NCBI RefSeq assembly: GCF_024741815.1
Contig: NZ_CP102951.1
Span: 4,912,001-4,976,000 of the forward strand
Source: Pseudomonas sp. LS1212
Lineage (GTDB): Bacteria; Pseudomonadota; Gammaproteobacteria; Pseudomonadales; Pseudomonadaceae
DNA: 64,000 nucleotides
Direction of reading: 5' to 3'
Below are positions 34,010 to 41,658 of this stretch, piece after piece. Position numbers and translations under genes: made by a program. The notes under the pieces are model-generated. The model was not told the origin of the DNA and did no database searches. It was given only the letters and a program-made list of their open reading frames with translations. Position 1 is the first letter of the stretch. The number at the start of each line of letters is the position of its first letter.

Positions 34010-35449
34010 TCAGTTCCCCTTGCTCAGGCTGTCACTGTGGCCGTTCTCGATGCCTTCATCGGCAGCCGAAAGCGGACGTGCTGGCGTGCGTTTCTGGCCT
34101 GGGCCACCCGGGTTGGGTTCCTTGCCCTCGTCGGTTTTCGGCCCCTTGCGCACCAGGCGCATCATGTAGCCCAGGCCGACACCGAACAGCGAGAAATAGA
34201 CAACCACGAACAACCCGAGTGTCAGGCTCATCTGCGTGAAGCTGTGCCCCGAAGAGGCCTCGGAGGTGCGCATCAGGCCATAGACCACCCACGGTTGACG
34301 GCCGATTTCAGTGGTGAACCAGCCCGCCAGGATCGCGATCAGGCCGGACGGCCCCATCCACAAGGTCAGGTGCAGGAACGGACGCGACTGATACAAGGTC
34401 CCGCGCTTGCGCAGCCACAGGCTCCAGAGACCGGTCAGGATCATCAGCATGCCAAGGCCGACCATGATCCGGAATGACCAGAACACGATGGTCGAGTTGG
34501 GACGGTCCTCGGGGGGAAATTCCTTGAGCGCCGGAATTTGCTTGTCCAGGGAGTGGGTCAGGATGATGCTGCCCAGGTAGGGAATCTCCACGGCAAAGCG
34601 GGTCTTCTCGGCTTTCATGTCCGGCCAGCCGAAGAGGATCAATGGCGTTGGCTCATCGCCGACGTTTTCCCAATGCCCCTCGATGGCAGCGATTTTCGCC
34701 GGTTGATGCTTGAGCGTATTGAGACCGTGGAAGTCCCCGATCACGGCTTGAACAGGAGCGACGATCAGCGCCATCCACATGGCCATCGAGAGCATTTTGC
34801 GAATGGCCGGGTTATCCCGGCCGCGCAGCAAGTGCCAGGCTGCCGAGGCCCCGACGAAGAACGCCGTGGCGACGAAGGCGGCCGTGGCCATATGCATCAG
34901 GCGATAGGGGAAGGATGGGTTGAAGATCACCGCCAGCCAGTCCACCGGGATCACCTGGCCATTGACGATTTCGTAACCCTGCGGCGTCTGCATCCAGCTG
35001 TTGGAGGCCAGGATCCAGAAGGTGGAGACCAGGGTGCCGATGGCGACCATCACGGTGGCAAAGAAATGCAGGCCGCGACCCACGCGGTTCCAGCCGAACA
35101 GCATGACACCGAGAAAACCCGCTTCGAGGAAGAATGCCGTCAGTACTTCATAGGTCAGCAAGGGCCCGGTGACGGAACCGGCAAAGTCGGAAAACCTGCT
35201 CCAGTTAGTCCCGAACTGGTAGGCCATGACCAACCCGGAGACCACCCCCATACCGAAGTTGACCGCGAAGATCTTCGACCAGAAGTGGTACAGGTCGCGG
35301 TAGACATCCTCACGCGTTTTCAGCCACAAGCCTTCGAGCACCGCCAGGTAACTCGCCAGGCCGATGGTGATGGCCGGAAACAGGATGTGGAAGGAAACAG
35401 TGAATGCAAACTGGATTCGGGCGAGATCAATTGCCTCCAAACCGAACAT
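34010..35449 (-). CDS. cioA: Cyanide-insensitive terminal oxidase subunit I
   Basis: 479 residues, the CydA-family haem subunit. His ligand region (MFGLEAIDLARIQFAFTVSFHILFPA), the quinol motif GRQPWVVYG near residue 390 and a short Q loop are seen, and this size marks the CIO branch rather than the long-loop E. coli bd-I type. The ATG at 35449 follows GAGGAAGTCAT. It heads the operon cioA-cioB-DUF2474. The preceding intergenic region carries an A/T-rich stretch (35520-35610) that should hold the promoter. An Anr or RoxR site is plausible but I could not point to one with confidence. Confidence 0.95.
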   Translation of the reverse strand: MFGLEAIDLARIQFAFTVSFHILFPAITIGLASYLAVLEGLWLKTREDVYRDLYHFWSKIFAVNFGMGVVSGLVMAYQFGTNWSRFSDFAGSVTGPLLTYEVLTAFFLEAGFLGVMLFGWNRVGRGLHFFATVMVAIGTLVSTFWILASNSWMQTPQGYEIVNGQVIPVDWLAVIFNPSFPYRLMHMATAAFVATAFFVGASAAWHLLRGRDNPAIRKMLSMAMWMALIVAPVQAVIGDFHGLNTLKHQPAKIAAIEGHWENVGDEPTPLILFGWPDMKAEKTRFAVEIPYLGSIILTHSLDKQIPALKEFPPEDRPNSTIVFWSFRIMVGLGMLMILTGLWSLWLRKRGTLYQSRPFLHLTLWMGPSGLIAILAGWFTTEIGRQPWVVYGLMRTSEASSGHSFTQMSLTLGLFVVVYFSLFGVGLGYMMRLVRKGPKTDEGKEPNPGGPGQKRTPARPLSAADEGIENGHSDSLSKGN

Positions 35450-35784
35450 ATGACTTCCTCTATCAGTTGAACCGGCTCCAGGCCCCAGGGCCTGCGCCAA
35501 CTGTCCCACGCCTATGGAATGCGCTGAGTTGAATTTGTTCTTGAATCTTCAAGTCGTAGGGATTCTGGCCAGATGGCCGTCACATCGATCTAAATAGTGT
35601 TGATATGGATCAATGGACGTTGAAAGAGTAGTCCCAATCGGTCATCACGACTGTGTGGTCTATTGCCGCGTGACCGGTTGCCTCACCCCCTTTACCTGGC
35701 AACGATTCGGTGCGCTGAACGCACACAGCAGCCCGGTGCGGCAGACGCCCTTGAATAAAGGCCTTGCCACGCTGGACTCGTTGC

Positions 35785-35910
35785 TGGCCGACGGTGCCGG
35801 CGGTAGTGCTGGGCGGGGTGGGTACGCTGGCAGTGACCGGGTTGTGGATGAAGCTGTTCCCGACGTTGGCGGGGCGAGACTCTATGCATACAAGAGATGC
35901 GCGAAAATTG
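35785..35910 (+). pseudogene. Remnant of an MFS transporter C-terminus
   Basis: In the 579-base gap between cioA and the DJ-1 gene, the frame from 35785 to the TGA at 35910 reads VPAVVLGGVGTLAVTGLWMK and LFPTLAGRDSMHTR. This looks like the last helix and tail of a major-facilitator transporter. There is no start codon with a binding site, and the frame is closed by a stop at 35752, just upstream. I judge it a decayed fragment; the rest of the gene is gone. The remainder of the gap holds the cioA promoter region and a REPIN. Confidence 0.45.
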
Positions 35911-35934
35911 TGATTGCGACCACTTTGCGGTCGA

Positions 35935-36022
35935 TCGCGGGCAAGGCTAGGCGCCCCCGCCGCTCCTACATGGGTTACGCGGACCTTGTAGGAGCGGCGG
36001 GGGCGCCTAGCCTTGCCCGCGA
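35935..36022. repeat. REPIN of the extended type
   Basis: Arms 35935-35970 and 35987-36022 are perfect 36-base reverse complements. Compared with the ordinary REP (TGTAGGAGC-GGGC-TTGCCC), GGGC is replaced by a 17-base GGCGGGGGCGCCTAGCC block, giving each arm 13 extra bases with an inner GGCGCC palindrome. The same block recurs at 39208-39245. Confidence 0.85.
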
Positions 36023-36028
36023 AAAGGG

Positions 36029-36586
36029 CTAAACGCGCATCTCCTGTTCCAACACCGCCCGCTTGGCCTTGCCCGCCAACTGCTCGACCAGCGTCAAGGC
36101 AAACTCAAGCGCACCACCCGAGCCCTTCGCCGTAATACAGTTGCCATCGACCACCACCTGCTGGTCGACATAGTTGCAGCCCGTCAGGTGATGGCTGACG
36201 TCAGGGAGACAGGTCATGCGCCGCCCACGCAAAATCCCGAAAGCCTGCAAGCCAAAGACCGGAGCTTCGGCGATGGCGGCAAATAGCTTCCCGGCTGCCG
36301 CCTGCTGTTTCATTCGCTGCATCAAGGGTTGATGCGCCCCCAGATGACTGGCGCCCGGCATGCCGCCCGGCAATACGATCAGATCGAACTCCTGGGCCAG
36401 CACATCGACCACCATCGCATCGGCGGTAAGCCGCGTGCCGCGCGCGCAGGTCAACATGCGGCGTCCTTCGATACTGGCCACCACCACTTCGATTCCGGCC
36501 CGGCGCAATACATCAATCAGGGTCACGCTCTGCAGATCATCTACTCCGTTGGCAACAGCAATCATGGCTCGTTGGCTCATGGGCAT
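36029..36586 (-). CDS. DJ-1/PfpI-superfamily protein without the catalytic residues
   Basis: 185 residues with the DJ-1 fold pattern (VANGVDDLQSVTLIDVLRRAGIEV, FDLIVLPGGMPGASHL, GSGGALEFALTLVEQL). The strictly conserved nucleophile (Cys106 of human DJ-1) is Ala106 here (AAIAEAP instead of AAICAGP), and the glutamate that activates it (DJ-1 Glu18) is Gln19. It therefore cannot act as the usual YajL/DJ-1 glyoxalase-like enzyme. Other cysteines (Cys47, Cys125, Cys137) remain. The start could be Met1 (36586) or Met3. No operon partner; a REPIN follows its stop codon. Confidence 0.85.
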   Translation of the reverse strand: MPMSQRAMIAVANGVDDLQSVTLIDVLRRAGIEVVVASIEGRRMLTCARGTRLTADAMVVDVLAQEFDLIVLPGGMPGASHLGAHQPLMQRMKQQAAAGKLFAAIAEAPVFGLQAFGILRGRRMTCLPDVSHHLTGCNYVDQQVVVDGNCITAKGSGGALEFALTLVEQLAGKAKRAVLEQEMRV

Positions 36587-36769
36587 ACTCCAGTGGGCTA
36601 TCCGTAAAGCTTAGTTGAACGTTCAGCGCATAAATTCACTGACCCAGGCCTAGCTGGTATGATGCGCGGCTTTTTTCCGACCCATGGAAAACCGCAGATG
36701 CATGCAGTCTGTGCTTTGCTACTTGGGTCGACACTATCACGGCGCCGGAGTGCGCCACGGGGAGCGGGC

Positions 36770-38065
36770 ATGCTGGAAAGGCTGTTTCAACTCAAGGCAC
36801 ACGACACCAATGTGCGCACCGAGATACTTGCGGGCATCACTACCTTCCTGGCCATGGCCTACATCCTGTTCGTCAACCCGAGCATTCTCGGTGAAACCGG
36901 CATGGACAAGGGCGCAGTCTTTGTCGCTACCTGCCTGGCCGCGGCCATCGGCTCTACCACCATGGGCCTGATCGCCAACTACCCGATAGCCCTGGCGCCG
37001 GGAATGGGCCTGAACGCCTTTTTCACCTACACCGTCGTGCTGAACATGGGCCACACCTGGCAGGTCGCCCTGGGCGCGGTGTTCATTTCCGCCGTGATGT
37101 TCTTTCTGCTGTCGATCTTTCGGATCCGGGAGTGGATCGTCAACAGCATCCCGCTGCCGCTGCGCTCGGCGATTGCCGCCGGTATCGGCCTGTTCCTGGC
37201 GCTGATTGCCTTGCACAACGCCGGCATCGTGGTCGACAACCCGGCGACCCTGGTCGGCCTGGGCGATCTCAAGCAACCGGCGCCGGTCCTGGCAGTGCTT
37301 GGCTTCTTCCTTATTTGTGCCCTGGAAGCAATGCACATGCGCGGCGCGGTACTGATCGGCATTCTGGCCGTGACCATCGTGTCCATCGCGCTGGGCGTTA
37401 CCGCCTTCGGCGGCGTGGTCTCGATGCCGCCCTCGCTGGCCCCGACCTTCCTTCAACTGGACATCAAAGGCGCCCTGGACATCGGCCTGGTCAGCGTGAT
37501 TTTCGCCTTCCTGTTCGTCGACCTGTTCGACAACTCCGGCACCCTGATCGGTGTGGCCAAGCGCGCCGGGCTGATGCGCAAGGACGGCTACTTGCCGAAA
37601 ATGGGCCGGGCGCTGATCGCCGACAGTACCGCCGCCATGGCCGGTTCCCTGCTGGGCACCTCGACCACCACCAGCTACATCGAATCGGCAGCAGGCGTCA
37701 GCGCCGGTGGCCGTACGGGCCTGACTGCCATAGTGGTTGCCATCCTGTTCCTGCTGGCACTGTTCTTTGCCCCGCTGGCCGGTAGCGTGCCCGCCTTTGC
37801 CACGGCGCCGGCGCTGTTTTTCGTCGCCGTGCTGATGGCCTCGGGCCTGGCCGAGATAAACTGGGATGACATCACCGAAGCGGCACCCGTGGTGATCACC
37901 GCCCTGGCCATGCCACTGACTTACTCGATCGCCAACGGCATTGCCTTCGGCTTCATTTCCTGGACGGCGATCAAGCTGCTGTCGGGTCGCCGTCGCGACC
38001 TGAACTCGGCGCTGGTGGTCTTGTCGATTCTGTTCGTTATCAAGCTGGGCTGGTTCAACGCATGA
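36770..38065 (+). CDS. AzgA-family purine permease (adenine/guanine/hypoxanthine)
   Basis: 431 residues, about 12-14 helices. Marks of the AzgA branch of NCS2 carriers: AGITTFLAMAYILFVNPSIL, the APGMGLNAFFTY substrate helix, IFAFLFVDLFDNSGTLIGVA, and GTSTTTSYIESAAGVSAGGRTGL. These carry purine bases with protons. The ATG at 36770 follows GGAGCGGGC. The gene overlaps the next one, trmA, by 4 bases (ATGA), so the two form a translationally coupled pair, a curious pairing of transporter and tRNA modification enzyme. Confidence 0.92.
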   Translation: MLERLFQLKAHDTNVRTEILAGITTFLAMAYILFVNPSILGETGMDKGAVFVATCLAAAIGSTTMGLIANYPIALAPGMGLNAFFTYTVVLNMGHTWQVALGAVFISAVMFFLLSIFRIREWIVNSIPLPLRSAIAAGIGLFLALIALHNAGIVVDNPATLVGLGDLKQPAPVLAVLGFFLICALEAMHMRGAVLIGILAVTIVSIALGVTAFGGVVSMPPSLAPTFLQLDIKGALDIGLVSVIFAFLFVDLFDNSGTLIGVAKRAGLMRKDGYLPKMGRALIADSTAAMAGSLLGTSTTTSYIESAAGVSAGGRTGLTAIVVAILFLLALFFAPLAGSVPAFATAPALFFVAVLMASGLAEINWDDITEAAPVVITALAMPLTYSIANGIAFGFISWTAIKLLSGRRRDLNSALVVLSILFVIKLGWFNA

Positions 38066-39150
38066 GTGCTGTCGCTTTCGATCCATCGGACTATAACCGC
38101 CAGCTCGACGCCAAGGTCGAGCGCCTGCGTGAGCTGCTGGCACCCTTTGATGCACCGCAACCGGCGGTGTTCGACTCGCCGCGCGAGCAGTATCGCCTGC
38201 GCGCCGAGTTCCGCCTGTGGCGCGAGAATGAGCAGCGCTTCTACGCCATGTTCGCCCCCGGCGAAAAGCACACGCCGATCCTGATCGAGGATTTTCCCAT
38301 CGCCAGCCAGCGCATCAATGAGCTGATGCCGCGGCTCAAGGCTGCATGGCAGGCCAGTTCGGCGCTGAGCTTCAAGCTGTTCCAGGTCGAGTTTCTGACC
38401 ACCCTGGCGGGCGATGCGATGATTACCCTGTGCTATCACCGCCCGCTGGACGAACATTGGCACAGTGCTGCCGAACGACTGGCAGCCGAGCTCGACGTCA
38501 GCATCATTGGCCGCTCCAAGGGCAAGCGCGTGGTGATCGGTCGCGATTATGCCGTTGAAGAGCTGCAGGTAGCTGGTCGCACGTTCCGTTTCCGCCAGCC
38601 CGAAGGCGCCTTCACTCAGCCCAACGGCATGGTCAACCAGAAGATGCTCAACTGGGCCTTTGAGGCCCTGGGCGAACGCCAGGACGACCTGCTGGAGCTG
38701 TATTGCGGCAACGGCAACTTCACCCTGCCGCTGGCCACCCGGGTGCGCAAGGTACTGGCAACCGAGATCAGCAAGACCTCGGTCAGCGCCGCGTTGCATA
38801 ACCTCATCGACAACGGCGTGGATAACGTCACCCTGGTGCGCCTGTCTGCCGAAGAACTCACCGAAGCGCTCAATGAAGTCCGCCCGTTCCGCCGCCTGCA
38901 AGGCGTCGATTTGAAGAGCTACCAGTTCGGCAGCGTCTTCGTCGACCCGCCCCGCGCCGGCATGGACCCGGACACCTGCGAGCTGACCCGACGCTTCGAC
39001 AACATCCTGTACATCTCCTGCAACCCGGAAACGTTGGCTGCGAACATTGCCCAATTGCACGACACCCACAGGGTCGAGCGTTGTGCATTGTTTGATCAGT
39101 TTCCGTATACGCATCATATGGAGAATGGGGTGTTGCTGGTTCGGCGCTGA
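38062..39150 (+). CDS. trmA: tRNA (uracil-5-)-methyltransferase TrmA
   Basis: 362 residues. TrmA makes ribothymidine at position 54 of tRNAs using S-adenosylmethionine. Seen: the SAM motif ELYCGNGNFTLPLA, DPPRAG, the nucleophile motif ISCNPETLAANI and the C-terminal DQFPYTHHMENGVLL. Length and motifs are those of E. coli TrmA. It overlaps the purine permease gene by 4 bases. Downstream is an asymmetric REPIN. Confidence 0.96.
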   Translation: MSAVAFDPSDYNRQLDAKVERLRELLAPFDAPQPAVFDSPREQYRLRAEFRLWRENEQRFYAMFAPGEKHTPILIEDFPIASQRINELMPRLKAAWQASSALSFKLFQVEFLTTLAGDAMITLCYHRPLDEHWHSAAERLAAELDVSIIGRSKGKRVVIGRDYAVEELQVAGRTFRFRQPEGAFTQPNGMVNQKMLNWAFEALGERQDDLLELYCGNGNFTLPLATRVRKVLATEISKTSVSAALHNLIDNGVDNVTLVRLSAEELTEALNEVRPFRRLQGVDLKSYQFGSVFVDPPRAGMDPDTCELTRRFDNILYISCNPETLAANIAQLHDTHRVERCALFDQFPYTHHMENGVLLVRR

Positions 39151-39164
39151 GACAGCGGCGCCTG

Positions 39165-39245
39165 CATCGCTGGCAAGCCGGCTCCTACAAGGGCTCACCG
39201 CAACTCCTGTAGGAGCGGCGGGGGCGCCTAGCCTTGCCAGCGATG
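39165..39245. repeat. Asymmetric REPIN (ordinary left arm, extended right arm)
   Basis: The left arm (39165-39189) is the ordinary REP (CATCGCTGGCAAGCCGGCTC). The right arm (39208-39245) is the extended form with the GGCGGGGGCGCCTAGCC block also seen at 35935-36022. Only the outer and tip sequences pair. Confidence 0.8.
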
Positions 39246-39294
39246 AGGCCCTATCAGCCCAATACAAATCTGCCCCGAGCACATCCGCATCTCT

Positions 39295-39309
39295 GTCCGA
39301 TAAGCGAAC
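39295..39309. promoter_or_regulatory. PcaR-like operator before aroQ
   Basis: GTCCGATAAGCGAAC matches 12 of 15 bases of the P. putida PcaR site as I remember it (GTTCGATAATCGCAC). It lies about 30 bases upstream of a TTGACT -35 box. The binding protein is probably the island's own IclR regulator (40742-41509) or the genomic PcaR. Confidence 0.5.
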
Positions 39310-39337
39310 AGTAAATGCGTCAAGCCTCTGCATTCGA

Positions 39338-39364
39338 TTGACTGGATTAACCAGTTAGTACAAT
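39338..39364 (+). promoter_or_regulatory. Probable promoter of aroQ-aroE-like pair with inverted repeat
   Basis: TTGACT (39338-39343), 15-base spacer, TACAAT (39359-39364). The inverted repeat ACTGG-ATTAA-CCAGT (39341-39355) sits across the spacer, a suitable place for a repressor. The short spacer suggests a regulated promoter. Confidence 0.5.
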
Positions 39365-39415
39365 TTATCTCGACTGACTCCCCGTCTACCCAAAAACAAC
39401 AACGGAGCTTTCCAG

Positions 39416-39862
39416 ATGAGTCGTACCGTCCTGGTCCTCAATGGCCCCAACCTAAATATGCTCGGCACCCGCGAACCGACCACCTACGGTCACGATACCC
39501 TGGCCGATATCTCGAACCTGTGCCGCCAGACTGCCGATGAACTCGAACTGACGCTCGAGTTTCGCCAGACCAACCACGAAGGCGAACTGATCGATTGGAT
39601 TCATCAGGCCCGCACCCGTTGTGCGGCGATCGTGATCAACCCCGCAGCCTGGACCCACACCTCGGTGGCCATTCGCGACGCGCTGGTGGCCAGCGAGTTG
39701 CCGGTAATTGAAGTCCATATCTCCAACGTGCATGCCCGCGAGGCGTTCCGCCATCACAGTTTTGTCTCGGCCATCGCGGTGGCGGTGCTGTGCGGCTTCG
39801 GTGTGCAGGGCTATCGCATGGCCTTGCAACACGTCAGTTACCTGTTGAACGGCAAGGGGTGA
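39416..39862 (+). CDS. aroQ: Type II 3-dehydroquinate dehydratase
   Basis: 148 residues, the dodecameric class II enzyme that interconverts 3-dehydroquinate and 3-dehydroshikimate. Seen: VLNGPNLNMLGTREPTTYG with the catalytic loop Tyr, FRQTNHEGELIDWIH, INPAAWTHTSVAIRDAL (class II usually GAYTHTS; here AAWTHTS), and EVHISNVHAREAFRHHS with the catalytic His. As Pseudomonas has another aroQ for aromatic amino acid synthesis, this copy with dehydrogenase neighbours is likely catabolic (quinate use). It is followed by the QSDH-type gene after 5 bases. Confidence 0.93.
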   Translation: MSRTVLVLNGPNLNMLGTREPTTYGHDTLADISNLCRQTADELELTLEFRQTNHEGELIDWIHQARTRCAAIVINPAAWTHTSVAIRDALVASELPVIEVHISNVHAREAFRHHSFVSAIAVAVLCGFGVQGYRMALQHVSYLLNGKG

Positions 39863-39867
39863 AGAAC

Positions 39868-40722
39868 ATGGCTACCCAACCAAGCATTCTCGCCGGCCTG
39901 ATCGGCGCCGGTATCCAGGCCTCGCGCACCCCTGCCCTGCATGAGCGCGAAGGCGCGGCGCAGGGGATGGGCTATGTGTATCGGCTGATCGACCTGGATC
40001 AATTGAAACTCGACTGCAATGCCCTGGAAGAACTGCTGACGGCCGCCGAGCGCATGAGCTTCACAGGGCTTAACATCACCTTCCCGTGCAAGCAGGCGAT
40101 CATCCCCCTGCTCGACGATTTATCCCCGGAAGCCCGCGGCATCGGTGCGGTGAACACCGTGGTGCTCAAGGACGGTAAACGCGTCGGCCACAACACCGAC
40201 TGCCTGGGTTTTGCCGAGGGCTTTCGCCGGGGCCTGGCCGACGTCCCCCGTGAGCGCGTGGTGCAGATGGGTGCAGGCGGCGCCGGTGCTGCGGTCGCTC
40301 ACGCGCTGTTGAGCGAAGGCGTGGGCCAGCTGAGCATTTTCGATGTGGATACGAGCCGCGCCCAGGCCTTGGCCGACAATCTCAACCAGCACTTCGAAGG
40401 TGGCCGGGCGCGGGTTGGCAGTGATCTGGCCAGTACGCTGCAAGCCGCTGACGGCCTGGTCAACACCACCCCCATGGGCATGGCCAAACTGCCTGGCATG
40501 CCGGTGCCAAAGGAGTTACTGCGCCCAGCGCTCTGGGTTGCCGAAATCGTCTACTTTCCGCTGGAAACCGAATTGCTGCGCGAAGCCAGTGCCTTGGGTT
40601 GCCGTACCCTGAACGGCGGAACCATGGCGGTCTTCCAGGCCGTGAAGGCCTTCGAGCTGTTCAGTGGCCAGAGCGCCAACGCCCAGCGCATGATCGAGCA
40701 TTTCAACAGCCTCGACGGCTGA
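39868..40722 (+). CDS. Quinate/shikimate dehydrogenase (QSDH type)
   Basis: 284 residues of the AroE superfamily. The substrate-anchoring motif is Ser-Arg-Thr (GIQASRTPALHE) instead of the Ser-x-Ser of AroE. With QGMGYVYRLIDLD next to it, it closely resembles the NAD-dependent quinate/shikimate dehydrogenase QsuD of Corynebacterium as I recall it. Catalytic Lys (TFPCKQA) and Asp (HNTDCLGF) are present, as is the dinucleotide motif GAGGAGAAV. It should oxidise quinate to 3-dehydroquinate and shikimate to 3-dehydroshikimate. It starts 5 bases after aroQ with AAGGGG upstream, forming a two-gene unit. Confidence 0.9.
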   Translation: MATQPSILAGLIGAGIQASRTPALHEREGAAQGMGYVYRLIDLDQLKLDCNALEELLTAAERMSFTGLNITFPCKQAIIPLLDDLSPEARGIGAVNTVVLKDGKRVGHNTDCLGFAEGFRRGLADVPRERVVQMGAGGAGAAVAHALLSEGVGQLSIFDVDTSRAQALADNLNQHFEGGRARVGSDLASTLQAADGLVNTTPMGMAKLPGMPVPKELLRPALWVAEIVYFPLETELLREASALGCRTLNGGTMAVFQAVKAFELFSGQSANAQRMIEHFNSLDG

Positions 40723-40741
40723 TCCCCGGACGCGCCGATTA

Positions 40742-41509
40742 CTAGATGATCGGCTTGAGCATTGCCTGCGCTTCATACAGCGCAGGCAAATACCGCTGCT
40801 GCATGGCCTCGACCGTCATGCGCGAGGCATGGGTGGTGAGCGAAAGCGCCGCCTTGAGCTCGCCCTTGCGATCACGCAGGGGGACGCCGAGCACCCGCAT
40901 GCCAATTTCATATTCCTGATCCACCACTGAAAATCCTTGCAGGGCGACCTTGCGCAACTCTGCGTTGATGTCGTCCAGCGAGGTCAGTGTGTAGGGTGTC
41001 AGTTCCCGAGGCTGGACCCGGGCAAAATACTGCGCGAGTTCTTCCTCGGCCAGTATCGACAGCCAGATGCGCCCGCTGGCGGTGCAGTACATCGGCACCC
41101 GCGAACCGGGCCGGATCGACATCGAGGAGATGTGGCTGTAGCGACTGCGCACCACGTGGATGATGTCATCACCGTCCCGCACCCCCACCGACACATGCTC
41201 CTGAGTGGTCCGCGCCACCTGCTCGACAATCGGCCGGAGCATGCGCGGAAGCTGCGCCGAATCCACATAAGCCTGGCCGATGCGCAGGGCCTTGGCTGTC
41301 AGCCAGTACTGGCGTCCGTCCGTCTCGACAAACCGTTCATGCACCAGCGTCAGCAAAAAGCGCCGCGCCGCGCTTTGGGTCAGCCCGGCCATGCGCGCTG
41401 CCTGCGGCACGCTCAGGCGCGGGGTTTCTTCGCTGAACAGCTGCATCAGGCCCAGGCCCTTCTGCAAGCCGACGATCAGGTCACGGGGATGAATAACGGG
41501 ATCTTTCAT
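40742..41509 (-). CDS. IclR-family regulator (PcaR/PobR/PcaU type)
   Basis: 255 residues. N-terminal winged helix (GLGLMQLFSEETPRLSVPQAARMAGLTQSAARRFLLTL) and the IclR effector domain (HVSVGVRDGDDIIHVVRSRY, RVPMYCTASGRIWLS). The arrangement with QKGLGLMQLF fits the beta-ketoadipate subfamily, whose members sense protocatechuate-, hydroxybenzoate- or adipate-like acids. It is convergent with the aroQ/QSDH unit and divergent from the next operon. Its own promoter region contains a palindrome plus direct repeat of the kind bound by PcaU/PobR, so self-regulation is likely. Confidence 0.92.
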   Translation of the reverse strand: MKDPVIHPRDLIVGLQKGLGLMQLFSEETPRLSVPQAARMAGLTQSAARRFLLTLVHERFVETDGRQYWLTAKALRIGQAYVDSAQLPRMLRPIVEQVARTTQEHVSVGVRDGDDIIHVVRSRYSHISSMSIRPGSRVPMYCTASGRIWLSILAEEELAQYFARVQPRELTPYTLTSLDDINAELRKVALQGFSVVDQEYEIGMRVLGVPLRDRKGELKAALSLTTHASRMTVEAMQQRYLPALYEAQAMLKPII

Positions 41510-41538
41510 GTTCGGGCGCCAACGAAATCAGCCAATTA

Positions 41539-41567
41539 GTGCGATTATCGCAGTAGCACTGCGATTA
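41539..41567. promoter_or_regulatory. Triple-motif IclR operator between the regulator and aroE-like gene
   Basis: TGCGATTA occurs at 41540-41547 and 41560-41567 (20 bases apart). Between them lies the perfect inverted repeat ATCGCAG-TAGCA-CTGCGAT (41547-41565). Three TGCGAT units, two as a palindrome and one as a direct repeat, is the layout known for PobR/PcaU operators. The left part, CTGCGATAATCGCAC on the minus strand, matches 13 of 15 bases of the PcaR site as I remember it. Confidence 0.6.
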
Positions 41568-41658
41568 ACAAGCAAAAGCGCCGACAGCCGCATTGTTGCT
41601 CTCCCGACCGCCTCGCAAGATGGAGCCACAACAACTCCAACCAGGTCAGGAGATCATC

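Noticed and set aside
35613..36032. 139-codon open frame in the cioA to DJ-1 gap
   Set aside because: It runs through a REPIN and has no binding site or familiar sequence; the transporter-like fragment is in another frame.
39165..39245. Possible CRISPR-like spaced repeats
   Set aside because: The repeats are inverted REP pairs scattered in single intergenic gaps, without regular spacers or cas genes.
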